Source: Kaistia granuli DSM 23481
GTDB taxonomy: Bacteria > Pseudomonadota > Alphaproteobacteria > Rhizobiales > Kaistiaceae
Direction: 5' to 3'
DNA length: 64,000 bases
NCBI RefSeq assembly: GCF_000380505.1
Contig: NZ_AQYH01000003.1
Span: forward strand, 1 to 64,000
A model generated the notes under the pieces. It worked only from the letters and a program-made list of their open reading frames with translations. It did no database searches and was not told the DNA's origin. Shown here piece after piece: positions 52,685-62,318 of the stretch; position 1 is the stretch's first letter; every line of letters begins with the position of its first letter. The position numbers were made by a program, and so were the translations under genes.

Positions 52685-53686
52685 ATGGCGATGACGGGAA
52701 ATGCGAAGGCAGCGGGTCTCGACCGGATCCTGACGCTAGAGCTCGTGCGTGTCACCGAGCGCGCGGCCGTTGCGGCGGCGCGTTGGCGTGGACGCGGCGA
52801 TGAGATGGCTGCCGATCAGGCCGCCGTCGACGCCATGCGTCGCGAACTGAACCGCCTGCCGATCGAAGGCACCGTGGTGATCGGCGAGGGCGAGCGCGAC
52901 GAAGCGCCGATGCTCTACATCGGCGAGAAGGTCGGCCGGGGTTCCGGTCCGCGCGTCGACATCGCCCTCGATCCGCTCGAAGGTACGACGATCTGCGCCA
53001 AGAACCAGCCGAATTCGCTGGCCGTGATCGCCATTGCCGAGGGCGGCAGCCTGCTCTACGCGCCCGACGTCTACATGCAGAAGATCGCCATCGGCCCCGG
53101 CTACGCCAAGGGCATCGTCGATCTCGACGCCTCGCCGATGGAAAACATCCAGGCGCTGGCCGCCGCCAAGGGCGTGCCGGTCAACGAGATTACCGCCTGC
53201 ATCCTCGACCGTCCGCGTCACGCCAAGCTGATCGAGGACGTTCGCGCCACCGGCGCCGCGCTCCGCCTGATCGGTGACGGCGATGTCGCCGGCGTGATCC
53301 ATACGACCAACCCGGACGAGACCGGCATCGACATCTATCTCGGCATTGGCGGCGCGCCCGAGGGCGTTCTGGCGGCGGCGGCGCTTCGCTGCATCGGCGG
53401 CCAGATGCAGGGCCGCCTGGTGACGCAGTCCGACGCCCAGCGCGAGCGGGCCGCCAAGATGGGCGTGCAGGACTTCGACAAGAAGTTCACCCATGACGAG
53501 ATGGCCAAGGGCGACGTTCTGTTCGCCGCGACCGGCGTCACCGACGGCAACCTGCTCTCCGGCGTGCGTTTCGCCCGCAATGGCGAGATCACCACGGATA
53601 CGGTCGTCATGCGCTCGTCCTCCGGCACCGTCCGCTGGATCAAGGCGACGCACCGCGATCTCGAGAAGTTCGAGAACGAGGGCTGA
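52685..53686 (+). CDS. glpX: Class II fructose-1,6-bisphosphatase GlpX
   Basis: A 333-residue GlpX with GEGERDEAPMLYIGE and DPLEGTTICAKN holding the metal and phosphate ligands, and IDIYLGIGGAPEGVLAAAAL. It removes the 1-phosphate of fructose-1,6-bisphosphate in gluconeogenesis. The start lies 15 bases after hom and recJ starts ten bases after its stop, so hom-glpX-recJ appear to be one operon. Confidence 0.97.
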   Translation: MAMTGNAKAAGLDRILTLELVRVTERAAVAAARWRGRGDEMAADQAAVDAMRRELNRLPIEGTVVIGEGERDEAPMLYIGEKVGRGSGPRVDIALDPLEGTTICAKNQPNSLAVIAIAEGGSLLYAPDVYMQKIAIGPGYAKGIVDLDASPMENIQALAAAKGVPVNEITACILDRPRHAKLIEDVRATGAALRLIGDGDVAGVIHTTNPDETGIDIYLGIGGAPEGVLAAAALRCIGGQMQGRLVTQSDAQRERAAKMGVQDFDKKFTHDEMAKGDVLFAATGVTDGNLLSGVRFARNGEITTDTVVMRSSSGTVRWIKATHRDLEKFENEG

Positions 53687-53696
53687 TCCAGTCCCG

Positions 53697-55511
53697 ATGA
53701 CCATGACATCCAGCGACGCACGGCGCGCCTTTCTCGGCGTCGAGGGGTCCGTGACAGGGCGCCGCTGGACCGAACGGGTCGATGCCGGCGCGAGCCTCGC
53801 CGCGACGGCGATGGCCCAGCGCCACGAAATCCCCGAGCTCGTCGCCCGCGTGCTGGCGGGCCGGGGCGTCGCCATCGACGATGCCGCGCATTTCCTCGAT
53901 CCGAGCCTGCGCCGGCTGATGCCGGATCCCTCCGTCCTCACCGACATGGACGCGGCCGCGGCGCGGATCGCCGACGCGGTCGTCGCCGGCGAGCATGTCG
54001 CGATCTTCGGCGACTACGATGTCGACGGCGCGACCTCGTCGGCCTTGCTGGCGCGTTTCCTGCGCCATCAGGGCGTCGAGACGCGGATCTACATTCCGGA
54101 CCGCATCTTCGAAGGCTACGGCCCTAATCCCGACGCCATCCGCACGCTGGTGGAAGAGGGCGCTGATCTCATCGTCACCGTCGATTGCGGTTCGACCAGC
54201 CATGAGGCGCTCGGCGTTGCCCGCGATCTTGGCCGGCTCGCCGTGGTGCTCGATCACCACCAGATGGGCGCGGAACTGCCGCCGGCACTGGCCGTGGTCA
54301 ATCCGAACCGCCAGGACGATCTCTCGGGCCTCGGCCATCTCGCAGCGGTCGGCGTCACCTTCCTGGCCGTCGTCGCCACCAATCGCGAGCTCAGAAAGCG
54401 CGGCTGGTATGGGCCGACCCGACCGGAGCCGGACCTGCTGCAATGGCTCGACCTGGTCGCGCTCGGCACGGTCTGCGACGTCGTTCCGCTGATCGGCCTC
54501 AACCGCGCCTTCGTCACCAAGGGCCTGCTCGCCGTGCGGCGGCGGGCCAATCCCGGCCTGGCGGCGCTGTCGCAATCGGCGCGCATCGACGTTCCGGTCG
54601 CGCCCTATCATCTCGGCTTCCTGCTCGGCCCGCGCATCAATGCCGGCGGCCGCATCGGCGACGCGGCGCTGGGCGCCCGGCTGCTGTCGCTCGACGATCC
54701 GGCCGAGGCCGAGCGCATCGCAATCGAGCTCGATGATCTGAACAAGCAGCGCCAAGCCATTGAAACGTCGATGCTCGAGGAGGCCGTCGCCGAAGCCGAC
54801 GCCGAGATCGGCTCGGGCGAAGGCCCGGCCGTCATCGTCACCGCGAGCGATCGCTGGCATCCCGGCATCGTCGGGCTGATCGCGGCGCGGTTGAAGGAGC
54901 GCTTCCGCCGGCCGGCCTTCGCCATCGCGCTGATGCCGAACGGCACCGGCACCGGTTCGGGCCGCTCCGTCTCCGGCGTCGACCTCGGCGCGCTCGTGCG
55001 TGGGGCGGTCGAAGCGGGGCTGCTGGTCAAGGGCGGCGGCCACGCCATGGCGGCGGGCCTGACGATTGAGCCGGCCAAATTCGCGGAATTCCGCGCTTTT
55101 CTGGAGACGCGCGCCGCCGAGGCGTCGCGTTCCGCCCGCCAAGCGGATCAGCTCCTGATCGATGGCGCGCTGACGGCCCGAGCCGCCACGCCCGATTTCA
55201 TCGAGCGGGTCGAGCAGGCCGGACCGTTCGGCGCCGGGCATGCCGAGCCGGTCTTCGCGTTGCCGGCGCATATCGTCAATTACGCCGATACGGTCGGCAA
55301 CGGCCATGTCCGGGTCACGCTGTCGGGCGGTGACCAGAACCTGAAGGCGATCGCTTTCCGGGCCGCCGAGAACGACCTCGGTCGGACCCTGTTGGCCTCG
55401 CACGGCCGGCCCTTGCATGTCGCCGGCACGCTGAGCATCGATCACTGGCAGGGACGTCGGCAGGCGAGCTTCCGCATCCTCGACATCGCGCAGCCGCAAC
55501 CGCTGCGCTGA
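53697..55511 (+). CDS. recJ: Single-stranded-DNA exonuclease RecJ
   Basis: A 604-residue RecJ of the DHH family. Motif I is IFGDYDVDGATSSALL, then VDCGS, the DHHQMG motif, GPRINAGGRIGDA, and the C-terminal DHHA1 domain with LVKGGGHAMAAGLTIE. A final OB-like region follows (VNYADTVGNGHVRVTLSGGDQ). It digests single strands 5' to 3' in recombination and mismatch repair. It starts ten bases after glpX. Confidence 0.97.
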   Translation: MTMTSSDARRAFLGVEGSVTGRRWTERVDAGASLAATAMAQRHEIPELVARVLAGRGVAIDDAAHFLDPSLRRLMPDPSVLTDMDAAAARIADAVVAGEHVAIFGDYDVDGATSSALLARFLRHQGVETRIYIPDRIFEGYGPNPDAIRTLVEEGADLIVTVDCGSTSHEALGVARDLGRLAVVLDHHQMGAELPPALAVVNPNRQDDLSGLGHLAAVGVTFLAVVATNRELRKRGWYGPTRPEPDLLQWLDLVALGTVCDVVPLIGLNRAFVTKGLLAVRRRANPGLAALSQSARIDVPVAPYHLGFLLGPRINAGGRIGDAALGARLLSLDDPAEAERIAIELDDLNKQRQAIETSMLEEAVAEADAEIGSGEGPAVIVTASDRWHPGIVGLIAARLKERFRRPAFAIALMPNGTGTGSGRSVSGVDLGALVRGAVEAGLLVKGGGHAMAAGLTIEPAKFAEFRAFLETRAAEASRSARQADQLLIDGALTARAATPDFIERVEQAGPFGAGHAEPVFALPAHIVNYADTVGNGHVRVTLSGGDQNLKAIAFRAAENDLGRTLLASHGRPLHVAGTLSIDHWQGRRQASFRILDIAQPQPLR

Positions 55512-55739
55512 TCGCAGGGGTTAACGCGTTAGCCTGCCGTTAGCGCCGCGTCAGCTGCTTCGGCGCCTCCGGCCATGGAACCCGACTTTCCTTGCGGATT
55601 TGACCAAGGGCAAGTCGCGGCGCATTTCGTTGTGCCAGAGATCCGGCGGGCCGGTGCTGCGATGGCAAAGGAACTTGCCTTGTAATTTTAGCTATGGTGA
55701 AATATTGCAGCGTCGTGAACAGCGGCGGGGAGAGGCGGC

Positions 55740-56402
55740 ATGACCAGCGATCCCTTGAAGGTCGGAGTGAAGATCCGGGAAGCCCGCAAGCAGCGCCGTT
55801 TGACGCTGCAGCGCGTTGCGGAGGCGACCGGGCTTTCGATCGGCTTCCTGAGCCAGGTCGAGCGCGACATCACCACGCCGTCGCTGTCCTCGCTGGTTAC
55901 GATCGCCAAGGTGCTGGACCTTCCGGTCAGCGTGTTTCTGCACCAGCCGGAAATTCCGAACGCCGTGTCGCGGCGCGAGGGCAGGGCTTCCTACGCCATC
56001 AATCCGGCGTGGATTTCCTACGAGCGCCTGTCGACGACGTTTCCGGGGCAGATGCTGAACGCGGTCAAGATGAACGTCCCGCCGCGCTATCTCTCGGAGA
56101 CGACGGCGCATGAGGGCGAAGAGATCGTCTACGTCTTGAGCGGAACCATCCGCTACGTGATCGACGATACCAGTTTCGACCTGAAGGCGGGCGATACGCT
56201 GCATTTTTCAGCCCAGCGTCCGCATCGGGTGCAGAACCCGACGGATCAGGTGACGGAAGTCCTTTCCGTCGGCACGCAGCAACTCTTCGGGGACGCCGCC
56301 CGCCATGGCGGCCTGTCCCCGGTCGGCAAGGAGACGTCGCGCAAGGGGCACGAGAAGATCGCCATGCGCGGCACAGAGGGTGAAAAAGAGGTAATCCGAT
56401 GA
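55740..56402 (+). CDS. XRE-family regulator with C-terminal cupin domain
   Basis: A 220-residue regulator: a helix-turn-helix over residues 8-65 (KIREARKQRRLTLQRVAEATGLSIGFLSQVER) and a cupin domain over about 105-180 (HEGEEIVYVLSGTIRYVI, GDTLHFSAQRPHRV). Such XRE-cupin proteins usually control the catabolic operon they precede and sense a metabolite in the cupin. Its stop overlaps the start of the transporter binding protein by four bases, so it is the first gene of that operon. AT-rich bases 55682-55710 probably hold the promoter. Confidence 0.93.
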   Translation: MTSDPLKVGVKIREARKQRRLTLQRVAEATGLSIGFLSQVERDITTPSLSSLVTIAKVLDLPVSVFLHQPEIPNAVSRREGRASYAINPAWISYERLSTTFPGQMLNAVKMNVPPRYLSETTAHEGEEIVYVLSGTIRYVIDDTSFDLKAGDTLHFSAQRPHRVQNPTDQVTEVLSVGTQQLFGDAARHGGLSPVGKETSRKGHEKIAMRGTEGEKEVIR

Positions 56403-57997
56403 CCAGATTCCGCGCGACGCTGCTGATGGCGGCGCTTTCCACGACCGTGCTGGCCACGGCGCCGGCTTTTGCCGAGACCGTGCTGCGCCTCGACGAGGTG
56501 CCCGTCGGCGAGATCGATCCGGCCAAGGCGACCGACTACGCCGACTCCATCCTGATGTTCAACGTTTATGACACGCTGGTCCAGCCCTCCGCCGGCAAGC
56601 CCGGCATGGATCCGATGCTGGCCGCGAGCTGGACGGTCGACGGCAACGTCTACACCTTCACGCTGCGCGACGACGTCAAGTTCCACTCGGGCAATCCGCT
56701 GACCGCCGAGGACGTCGTCTATTCCTACGACCGCATGATCGCGCTCGGCCAGGGCTTCTCGCATCTCTTCGCCGAGAGCGTCGAAAAGGTCGAAGCAACA
56801 GATCCGAAGACGGTCAAGTTCACGCTGAAGGGGCCGTTCTCGCCGTTCCTCGCCTCGCTGGTCCGCCTGCCGGTCGTCGATTCCAAGCTGGCGCGCTCGC
56901 ACCAGGCCGAGGGCAAGTACGGTGCGTTCGGCGACTATTCGGAAGCCTGGCTGTCGGCCAACGACGCCGGCTCGGGCGCCTATGTCGTCGAGAGCCAGAA
57001 CCCGCAGGCGGAAACGGCGCTGGCCAAGTTCCCAGGCTATTTCCTCGGCGCCACGCCGAAGTCGCCCGACAAGGTGAAGTTCCGCTACGGCCTCGAGGCC
57101 TCGACCGTCCGCGCGCTTCTGGCCAAGGGCGAGCACGACATTGCCTCGCAGTGGCTGCCGCCGGAAGTCGCCAAGGCGCTCGCCGCCGACGACACGATGC
57201 AGCTGCTGACGGAAGTCGGCACTAACGTCTTCTACATCAAGCTGAACACGGCGAAGGCGCCGCTCGACGACGTGCATTGCCGCCGCGCGCTGACCTATGC
57301 CTTCGACTACGCCACCGCTGCCAAGATGATCGCCGTCACCGACAAGGTGTCGCTCGGCAATCCGGCCAACGGCCCGATCCCGAAGGGCATGCTCGGCTCC
57401 ACGACCACCGTGCCCGACTATGCGCAGGACATGGAGAAGGCCAAGGCCGAGCTGGCGCAGTGCAAGTACAATCCGGCCGAGACGCCGCTGGAGATCTCCT
57501 GGATCGCCGAAGTGCCGCTCGAGGAGCGCTTCGCCCTGCTGATGCAGGCGAACTTCTCGCAGCTCGGCTTCAAGCCGGAAGTGAAGCGCGTCCCCTGGGC
57601 GCTGTTCACCGAGATGGTGACCAAGCCGGAGACGACGCCGAACATCTCGCAGATCTCCAACAGCGCGACGACGCCCGATCCGGATTCGCTGCTGTTCAAC
57701 ACCTACCATTCGTCCGCGAAGGGTACCTGGCAGTCGCCGGAATATCTGGAGGACGCGGAGGTCGACAAGCTGCTCGAGGCGGGACGCGCCGAGACGGATC
57801 CGGCCAAGCGCCAGAAGATCTACGAGGATCTGAGCCAGCGCCTGCGCGACCTCGCTCCGACGATCTATGCCTATGACCAGGTCGCCGTCTTCCCGGCGCG
57901 CAAGGCGGTCACCGTTCCGGCTCTCTCCGACGACGCCCACCGCTATGCGCTTTCGGCCTTCGGCTTCACCTTCCGCGACATGGAAATGGCGCAGTAA
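56399..57997 (+). CDS. ABC importer substrate-binding protein, oligopeptide (SBP_bac_5) type
   Basis: A 532-residue periplasmic binding protein of the DppA/OppA family with signal peptide (LLMAALSTTVLATAPAFA). The family signature is FTLRDDVKFHSGNPLTAEDVVYS (in outline), and the protein ends with the expected IYAYDQVAVFPARKAV region. Family members bind peptides, but also nickel, opines, glutathione or other small ligands. The ligand here may be the substrate of the downstream hydantoinase. A strong hairpin follows at 58021-58044. Confidence 0.95.
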   Translation: MTRFRATLLMAALSTTVLATAPAFAETVLRLDEVPVGEIDPAKATDYADSILMFNVYDTLVQPSAGKPGMDPMLAASWTVDGNVYTFTLRDDVKFHSGNPLTAEDVVYSYDRMIALGQGFSHLFAESVEKVEATDPKTVKFTLKGPFSPFLASLVRLPVVDSKLARSHQAEGKYGAFGDYSEAWLSANDAGSGAYVVESQNPQAETALAKFPGYFLGATPKSPDKVKFRYGLEASTVRALLAKGEHDIASQWLPPEVAKALAADDTMQLLTEVGTNVFYIKLNTAKAPLDDVHCRRALTYAFDYATAAKMIAVTDKVSLGNPANGPIPKGMLGSTTTVPDYAQDMEKAKAELAQCKYNPAETPLEISWIAEVPLEERFALLMQANFSQLGFKPEVKRVPWALFTEMVTKPETTPNISQISNSATTPDPDSLLFNTYHSSAKGTWQSPEYLEDAEVDKLLEAGRAETDPAKRQKIYEDLSQRLRDLAPTIYAYDQVAVFPARKAVTVPALSDDAHRYALSAFGFTFRDMEMAQ

Positions 57998-58020
57998 GGC
58001 CGGGCTTCCCGATTGAAATC

Positions 58021-58044
58021 GTCGCGGGCGGTCTCGCCCGCGAC
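58021..58044 (+). terminator. Intra-operon hairpin between binding protein and permease genes
   Basis: GTCGCGGGC pairs perfectly with GCCCGCGAC around six bases, followed by CTTTGA. Such hairpins commonly protect or partly end the transcript so that the binding protein is made in excess over the membrane components. Confidence 0.65.
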
Positions 58045-58101
58045 CTTTGACCGGCCGATGCGCGATTGGCGCGGGCGAACGACAGGCCGAGTGGTAGATC
58101 C

Positions 58102-59130
58102 ATGTCGAACATCCTCAGATCCCTTCTGCATCGGCTTGGCGCCGCTCTGATCGTGATGATCGGCATTTCGATGCTGATCTTCGCCATCGCCCGCGTCATG
58201 CCGGGTGACCCCGCGCGTATCGCGCTCGGCCCCAATGCGACGGCCGAGCAGGTCGCCGCACTCCGGCTCGAGCGCCATCTCGATGCGCCTCTGCCGGTGC
58301 AGTACTGGGAGTTCGTCAAGTCGGTCGCGACCGGCGATCTCGGCAAGTCGCTCTACACCAACCGTCCGGTGACGACCGACATCGCGCAATTCCTGCCGGC
58401 GACGCTCGAACTGGTCTTCGTCTCCGGCATCCTGATGGTGCTGATCGGCCTGCCGATCGGCATTCTCTCCGCCCACTACCGCGGGCGCTTCCCCGATCAT
58501 GTCGGCCGGCTGATCTCGTTGCTTGGCGTCTGCACGCCAGCCTTCGTCTGGGGCGTCATCCTGCAGCTGGTGCTCGGCTATTTCTGGGGCTGGTTCCCGA
58601 TCGAAGGGCAACTCAGCCAGTCGGTCACTGCCGCGCCCGCTGTCACCGGCTTCATGCTGGTCGACATGGCGATCGCCGGCAACGGCGCCGGTTTCCTCGA
58701 CGCGCTGCACCACCTGATCCTGCCGGCCCTGGCGCTCGCGATGTCCGGCCTCGGCCAGACGGCGCGACTGACGCGCTCGAACATGAACGAGGTCTATGAG
58801 CGGCCCTATGTCGAGATGGCGCGCGCCTATGGCTTCCCGGCGCGCCGGATCGCCACGCGCTACGCCTTCCGGCCGGCGCTGATCCCGACCCTCACCATTC
58901 TAGGCCTCGAATTCGCGGCCATGCTCGGCAATGCCTTTCTCGTCGAGAAGGTGTTCGGCTGGCCCGGCCTGTCGCGCTACGGCGTCGAGGTGATCCTGCG
59001 CAAGGATCTCGACGCCATCGTCGGCACCGTGCTGGTGATTGCCGCCGCCTTCCTGATCGTCAACATCATCGTCGACATCCTGGTCAACATCATCAATCCG
59101 CGCATCCGTCTCGCGGCGGGGAGGGCCTGA
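58102..59130 (+). CDS. ABC importer permease, DppB type
   Basis: A 342-residue inner-membrane permease with about six transmembrane helices, an N-terminal domain of the DppB kind (ISMLIFAIARVMPGDPARIALGPNAT), and the ATPase-coupling EAA loop YVEMARAYGFPARRI. The start at 58102 (MSNILRSLLHRLG) is used. It is followed after three bases by the second permease gene. With 59134 it forms the transmembrane core. Confidence 0.95.
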   Translation: MSNILRSLLHRLGAALIVMIGISMLIFAIARVMPGDPARIALGPNATAEQVAALRLERHLDAPLPVQYWEFVKSVATGDLGKSLYTNRPVTTDIAQFLPATLELVFVSGILMVLIGLPIGILSAHYRGRFPDHVGRLISLLGVCTPAFVWGVILQLVLGYFWGWFPIEGQLSQSVTAAPAVTGFMLVDMAIAGNGAGFLDALHHLILPALALAMSGLGQTARLTRSNMNEVYERPYVEMARAYGFPARRIATRYAFRPALIPTLTILGLEFAAMLGNAFLVEKVFGWPGLSRYGVEVILRKDLDAIVGTVLVIAAAFLIVNIIVDILVNIINPRIRLAAGRA

Positions 59131-59133
59131 GTC

Positions 59134-60012
59134 ATGTCGGAACCCGATAGCCCCGTCATGGCCGCTCGCACGCGCGGCCGCTCCAGGGCCTGGACGGCGT
59201 TCAGCGCCGACCCGCTGTCGCTGCTCGGGCTCGTCATTGTCGTGGCGATCGTTGGGCTTGCGATCTTCGCGCCCTTCGTCACGCCCTATCCGGACCATGT
59301 CGGCCCGACCGGCGATTTCACGGCGATGACGGCGGCGCCGAGCGGCGCCTTCTGGTTCGGCACCGACATGATCGGCCGCGACCTGTTTACCCGCATCCTC
59401 TTCGGCTATCGCCTGTCGCTGATCATGGCGATCGTGGTGCTCGCCATCGCGGTGCCGATCGGCGTCATCGTCGGGCTCGTCGCCGGCTACAAGGGCGGCT
59501 GGACCGACTACATCCTGATGCGGATCACCGACGTGTTCCTCGCCGTGCCGCCGCTGGTGCTCGCCATGGCGATCATGGGCTTTCTGGAGCCGACGCTGCT
59601 GAACGGCATGCTCGCGATCACCGCCATGTGGTGGCCCTGGTATGCGCGCCTCATCTACAACGTCACCCGCGCCGAGGCGCAGGAAGGCTATGTACTGGCC
59701 GCCGAGACCGTCGGCGCCTCGACCGCGCACATCCTGTTCCGCGAGATCCTGCCGAATTGCTGGCCGTCGATCCTGACCAAGATGACGCTCGATGTCGGCT
59801 TCGTCATCCTGATGGCGTCGTCGCTGTCCTTCCTTGGCCTCGGCGTGCAGCCGCCGACCCCGGACTTGGGTTCGATGGTGGCCGATGGCGCGAAATACAT
59901 GCCCGACGCCTGGTGGCTGACGGTGTTCCCGGCGATCGCCATCCTGCTCGTCGTGCTCGGCTTCAACCTGGTCGGCGACGGCCTGCGTGAAGCCTTCGAG
60001 GCGGAGGGTTGA
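59134..60012 (+). CDS. ABC importer permease, DppC type
   Basis: A 292-residue permease with the DppC N-terminal segment (DPLSLLGLVIVVAIVGLAIFAPFV), the FGTDMIGRDLFTRILFGYR signature, and the coupling loop YVLAAETVGASTAHILFREILPN in outline. It has about six transmembrane helices. The end abuts the ATPase gene, which starts at 60014. Confidence 0.95.
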   Translation: MSEPDSPVMAARTRGRSRAWTAFSADPLSLLGLVIVVAIVGLAIFAPFVTPYPDHVGPTGDFTAMTAAPSGAFWFGTDMIGRDLFTRILFGYRLSLIMAIVVLAIAVPIGVIVGLVAGYKGGWTDYILMRITDVFLAVPPLVLAMAIMGFLEPTLLNGMLAITAMWWPWYARLIYNVTRAEAQEGYVLAAETVGASTAHILFREILPNCWPSILTKMTLDVGFVILMASSLSFLGLGVQPPTPDLGSMVADGAKYMPDAWWLTVFPAIAILLVVLGFNLVGDGLREAFEAEG

Positions 60013-60013
60013 G

Positions 60014-60919
60014 ATGATGGAGATCAACCCCCAGAAGCCGGTCCTGACCGTCCGCGACCTGCGTCTCGCCTTTGGCGATCGCCATCATGCCACCGAGGTG
60101 CTGCACGGTATCTCGATGCATATCCGCGCCGGCGAGAAGGTCGCGCTCGTTGGCGAGAGTGGCTCCGGCAAGTCGGTGACGGCGCGCCTCGCCATGGGAC
60201 TGCTTCAGGATCAGAAGCGCACCCATGTCTCCGGTTCGATCTGGTTCGACGGCATCGATGCGGCCAAGGGCGGCAAGGAGATCGCCCGGCGGCGGGGCAA
60301 TCGCGTCGCCATGATCTTCCAGGACCCGACCTCGGCGCTCAACCCGACCTTCAAGATCCGCGGCCAGTTCCGCGACGTGCTCCGCTCCGGCGACCGCTCG
60401 ATCGCCAAGGCCGAGGCCGACCGGCGCGCCGAGGCGGCGCTGGCCGAGGTCTCGATCCCCGATCCGAAGCGGGCGCTCGATTCCTATGCCTTCCAGCTCT
60501 CCGGCGGCATGAACCAGCGCGTCATGATCGCGATGGCGCTCGCCAACCGGCCGCAGCTCCTGATCGCCGACGAGCCGGGCACGGCTCTCGACGTGACGGT
60601 GCAGGCGCAGACGCTGAAGCTGATGCATGAGATGACCGAGCGGACCGGCACCTCGGTGCTGCTGATCTCGCACAATCTCGGCGTCGTGCGCGAATTCGCC
60701 GACCGCGTCTATGTCATCTATCGCGGCCGAATCGTCGAGCACGGCACGACGGCGCAGCTCTTCAACGATCCGCGCCATCCCTATACGCGGGCGCTGCTCG
60801 CCGCGATCCCGAAGATTTCCGGCGGTGGTCTGCCGGACCTGCCGGAGCGCAGCCCCGATTTCGAGAACCCGCTGATCACGCATGAAGGCTGCGGCGAGCC
60901 GACGGAGGCCTTCGCATGA
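60014..60919 (+). CDS. ABC importer ATPase, DppD type
   Basis: A 301-residue ATPase: Walker A GESGSGKS (about residue 47), Q-loop FQDPTSALNPT, ABC signature LSGGMNQRV, Walker B LLIADEPGTALD and switch HNLGVV. The late HPYTRALLAAIP segment is typical of the peptide-type oligopeptide ATPases. The stop overlaps the next ATPase start by four bases (60916-60919). GGAGG precedes the first of two adjacent ATGs. Confidence 0.95.
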   Translation: MMEINPQKPVLTVRDLRLAFGDRHHATEVLHGISMHIRAGEKVALVGESGSGKSVTARLAMGLLQDQKRTHVSGSIWFDGIDAAKGGKEIARRRGNRVAMIFQDPTSALNPTFKIRGQFRDVLRSGDRSIAKAEADRRAEAALAEVSIPDPKRALDSYAFQLSGGMNQRVMIAMALANRPQLLIADEPGTALDVTVQAQTLKLMHEMTERTGTSVLLISHNLGVVREFADRVYVIYRGRIVEHGTTAQLFNDPRHPYTRALLAAIPKISGGGLPDLPERSPDFENPLITHEGCGEPTEAFA

Positions 60920-61752
60920 CCCGTGACATGAGCGCGCCGATCCTCGAACTCGACCGTCTCGGCAAGACGTTCTCCGCCGATGGCCACAGCGTCGCGGCGC
61001 TCTCCGACGTCTCGATCGCCTTCGAGCGGGGCGAATGCCACGCCATCGTCGGCGAGAGCGGCTCCGGCAAGACGACGCTCGCCAATCTGGTGCTGGGCCT
61101 GCTTGGCGCGACGTCGGGCGAGATCCGTTTCAACGGCAAGCCGCTCGGCCGCAGCCGGACGCGCGACCAGAAGCGCGCCATCCAGCTGGTGCAGCAGAAC
61201 CCGCTCTCGGCGCTCAATCCGCGCCGCAGCGTCGGCGCTTCGATCCGCCTGCCGCTCGACGTGCACAATCTCGGAAAAAAGAGCGAGCGCAATGCGAGCG
61301 TCGCCGCTCTGCTCGAGGAAGTCGGGCTCGAAGCGGCGCACGCCCGACGCTCGCCGCGCGGCCTTTCCGGCGGCCAGCGCCAGCGCATCGCGATTGCCCG
61401 CGCGCTCGCCTGCGAGCCGGAGCTGCTGGTGCTCGACGAGCCGACCTCGGCGCTCGACGTGCTGGTGCAGGCGCGCGTGCTTCAGCTGCTGCAGCGGCTG
61501 CGCCAGGAGCGCGGACTGACCTACCTCTTCATCACGCATGACCTCGCGGTCGTGCGGGCGATCGCCGACCGGGTGAGCGTGTTCCAGAAGGGACGCCTCG
61601 TCGAGACGGGCCCGGTCGAGGCCATCTTCTCCGATCCCAAGAGCGCCTATACGCGCGAACTGATCGGAGCCATTCCCGTCGTCACGGAGGCCGAGGCCGC
61701 ATTGCGCGCCGAAATCCGAGCCGGAACGAATGTTCCCGCCGGGGCCGAATAG
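60916..61752 (+). CDS. ABC importer ATPase, DppF type
   Basis: A 278-residue ATPase with GESGSGKTT (Walker A), QQNPLSALNPRRS, LSGGQRQRIAIARAL (signature) and LLVLDEPTSALD (Walker B). It pairs with the previous ATPase to power the importer. It is a little shorter than common DppF and ends without the cysteine motif that closes many oligopeptide ATPases. Confidence 0.95.
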   Translation: MTRDMSAPILELDRLGKTFSADGHSVAALSDVSIAFERGECHAIVGESGSGKTTLANLVLGLLGATSGEIRFNGKPLGRSRTRDQKRAIQLVQQNPLSALNPRRSVGASIRLPLDVHNLGKKSERNASVAALLEEVGLEAAHARRSPRGLSGGQRQRIAIARALACEPELLVLDEPTSALDVLVQARVLQLLQRLRQERGLTYLFITHDLAVVRAIADRVSVFQKGRLVETGPVEAIFSDPKSAYTRELIGAIPVVTEAEAALRAEIRAGTNVPAGAE

Positions 61753-61765
61753 GAAGGATCTGAAA

Positions 61766-62317
61766 ATGAGCACTATCGTGAAGCAGGCCGATCCCGTGTC
61801 GGATCGCGCGGCATGGGATGATCTCATCGCGGCGCTCGGCGCCGGCGACCAGCCGACCGCGACGCTCGCCAAGGTCGAGGAACTCTACCAGCGCGAAGTC
61901 GGCGCCATCATCTTCACCGTCATGAACGCCGACATCGCCTCCGGCATGTCGCGCCGGCTCTATTCCAATCATCCGTTCGAGTACCCGACCTCCGGCTACA
62001 AGCAGTCGGCCGCCGGCAAGTGGAACGATCTGGTGATCGGCGAGAAGAAGCCCTATGTCGCCAACACGATCGAAGAGATCGCGACGGTCTTCCATGACTA
62101 TGAGCTGATCGAGCAGCTCGGCTGCGGCTCCTGCATCAACGTGCCCGTCGTGTTCGGCGGTGAGGTGATCGGCACCATCAACATCCTCGACAAGACCGGC
62201 GCCTACACGCCCGAGAAGGTCGAGCGCGCCATGGCGCTGCGCCCCTTCGCGGCGATTGGCATCCTGGCCGCCACGGTGACCGAGCAGGCATCGCAGCTCA
62301 GCGAGGGAAAGAACTGA
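61766..62317 (+). CDS. Stand-alone GAF-domain protein
   Basis: A 183-residue protein with a short helical N-terminus (residues 1-45) and one GAF domain: REVGAIIFTVM, KQSAAGKWNDLVIGEKKPYVANTIEEI, and CGSCINVPVVFGGEVIGTINILD. It lacks the catalytic cysteines expected in the GAF-type free methionine-R-sulfoxide reductase, except the CGSC pair, and has no enzymatic output domain. It probably binds a small ligand. It is 13 bases from the ATPase gene and followed directly by the hydantoinase gene, so its job is tied to that pathway. Function unknown. Confidence 0.82.
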   Translation: MSTIVKQADPVSDRAAWDDLIAALGAGDQPTATLAKVEELYQREVGAIIFTVMNADIASGMSRRLYSNHPFEYPTSGYKQSAAGKWNDLVIGEKKPYVANTIEEIATVFHDYELIEQLGCGSCINVPVVFGGEVIGTINILDKTGAYTPEKVERAMALRPFAAIGILAATVTEQASQLSEGKN

Positions 62318-62318
62318 G

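Noticed and set aside
53640-55499. Long minus-strand frame opposite recJ
   Set aside because: Antisense shadow without motifs; the plus-strand RecJ has all catalytic motifs.
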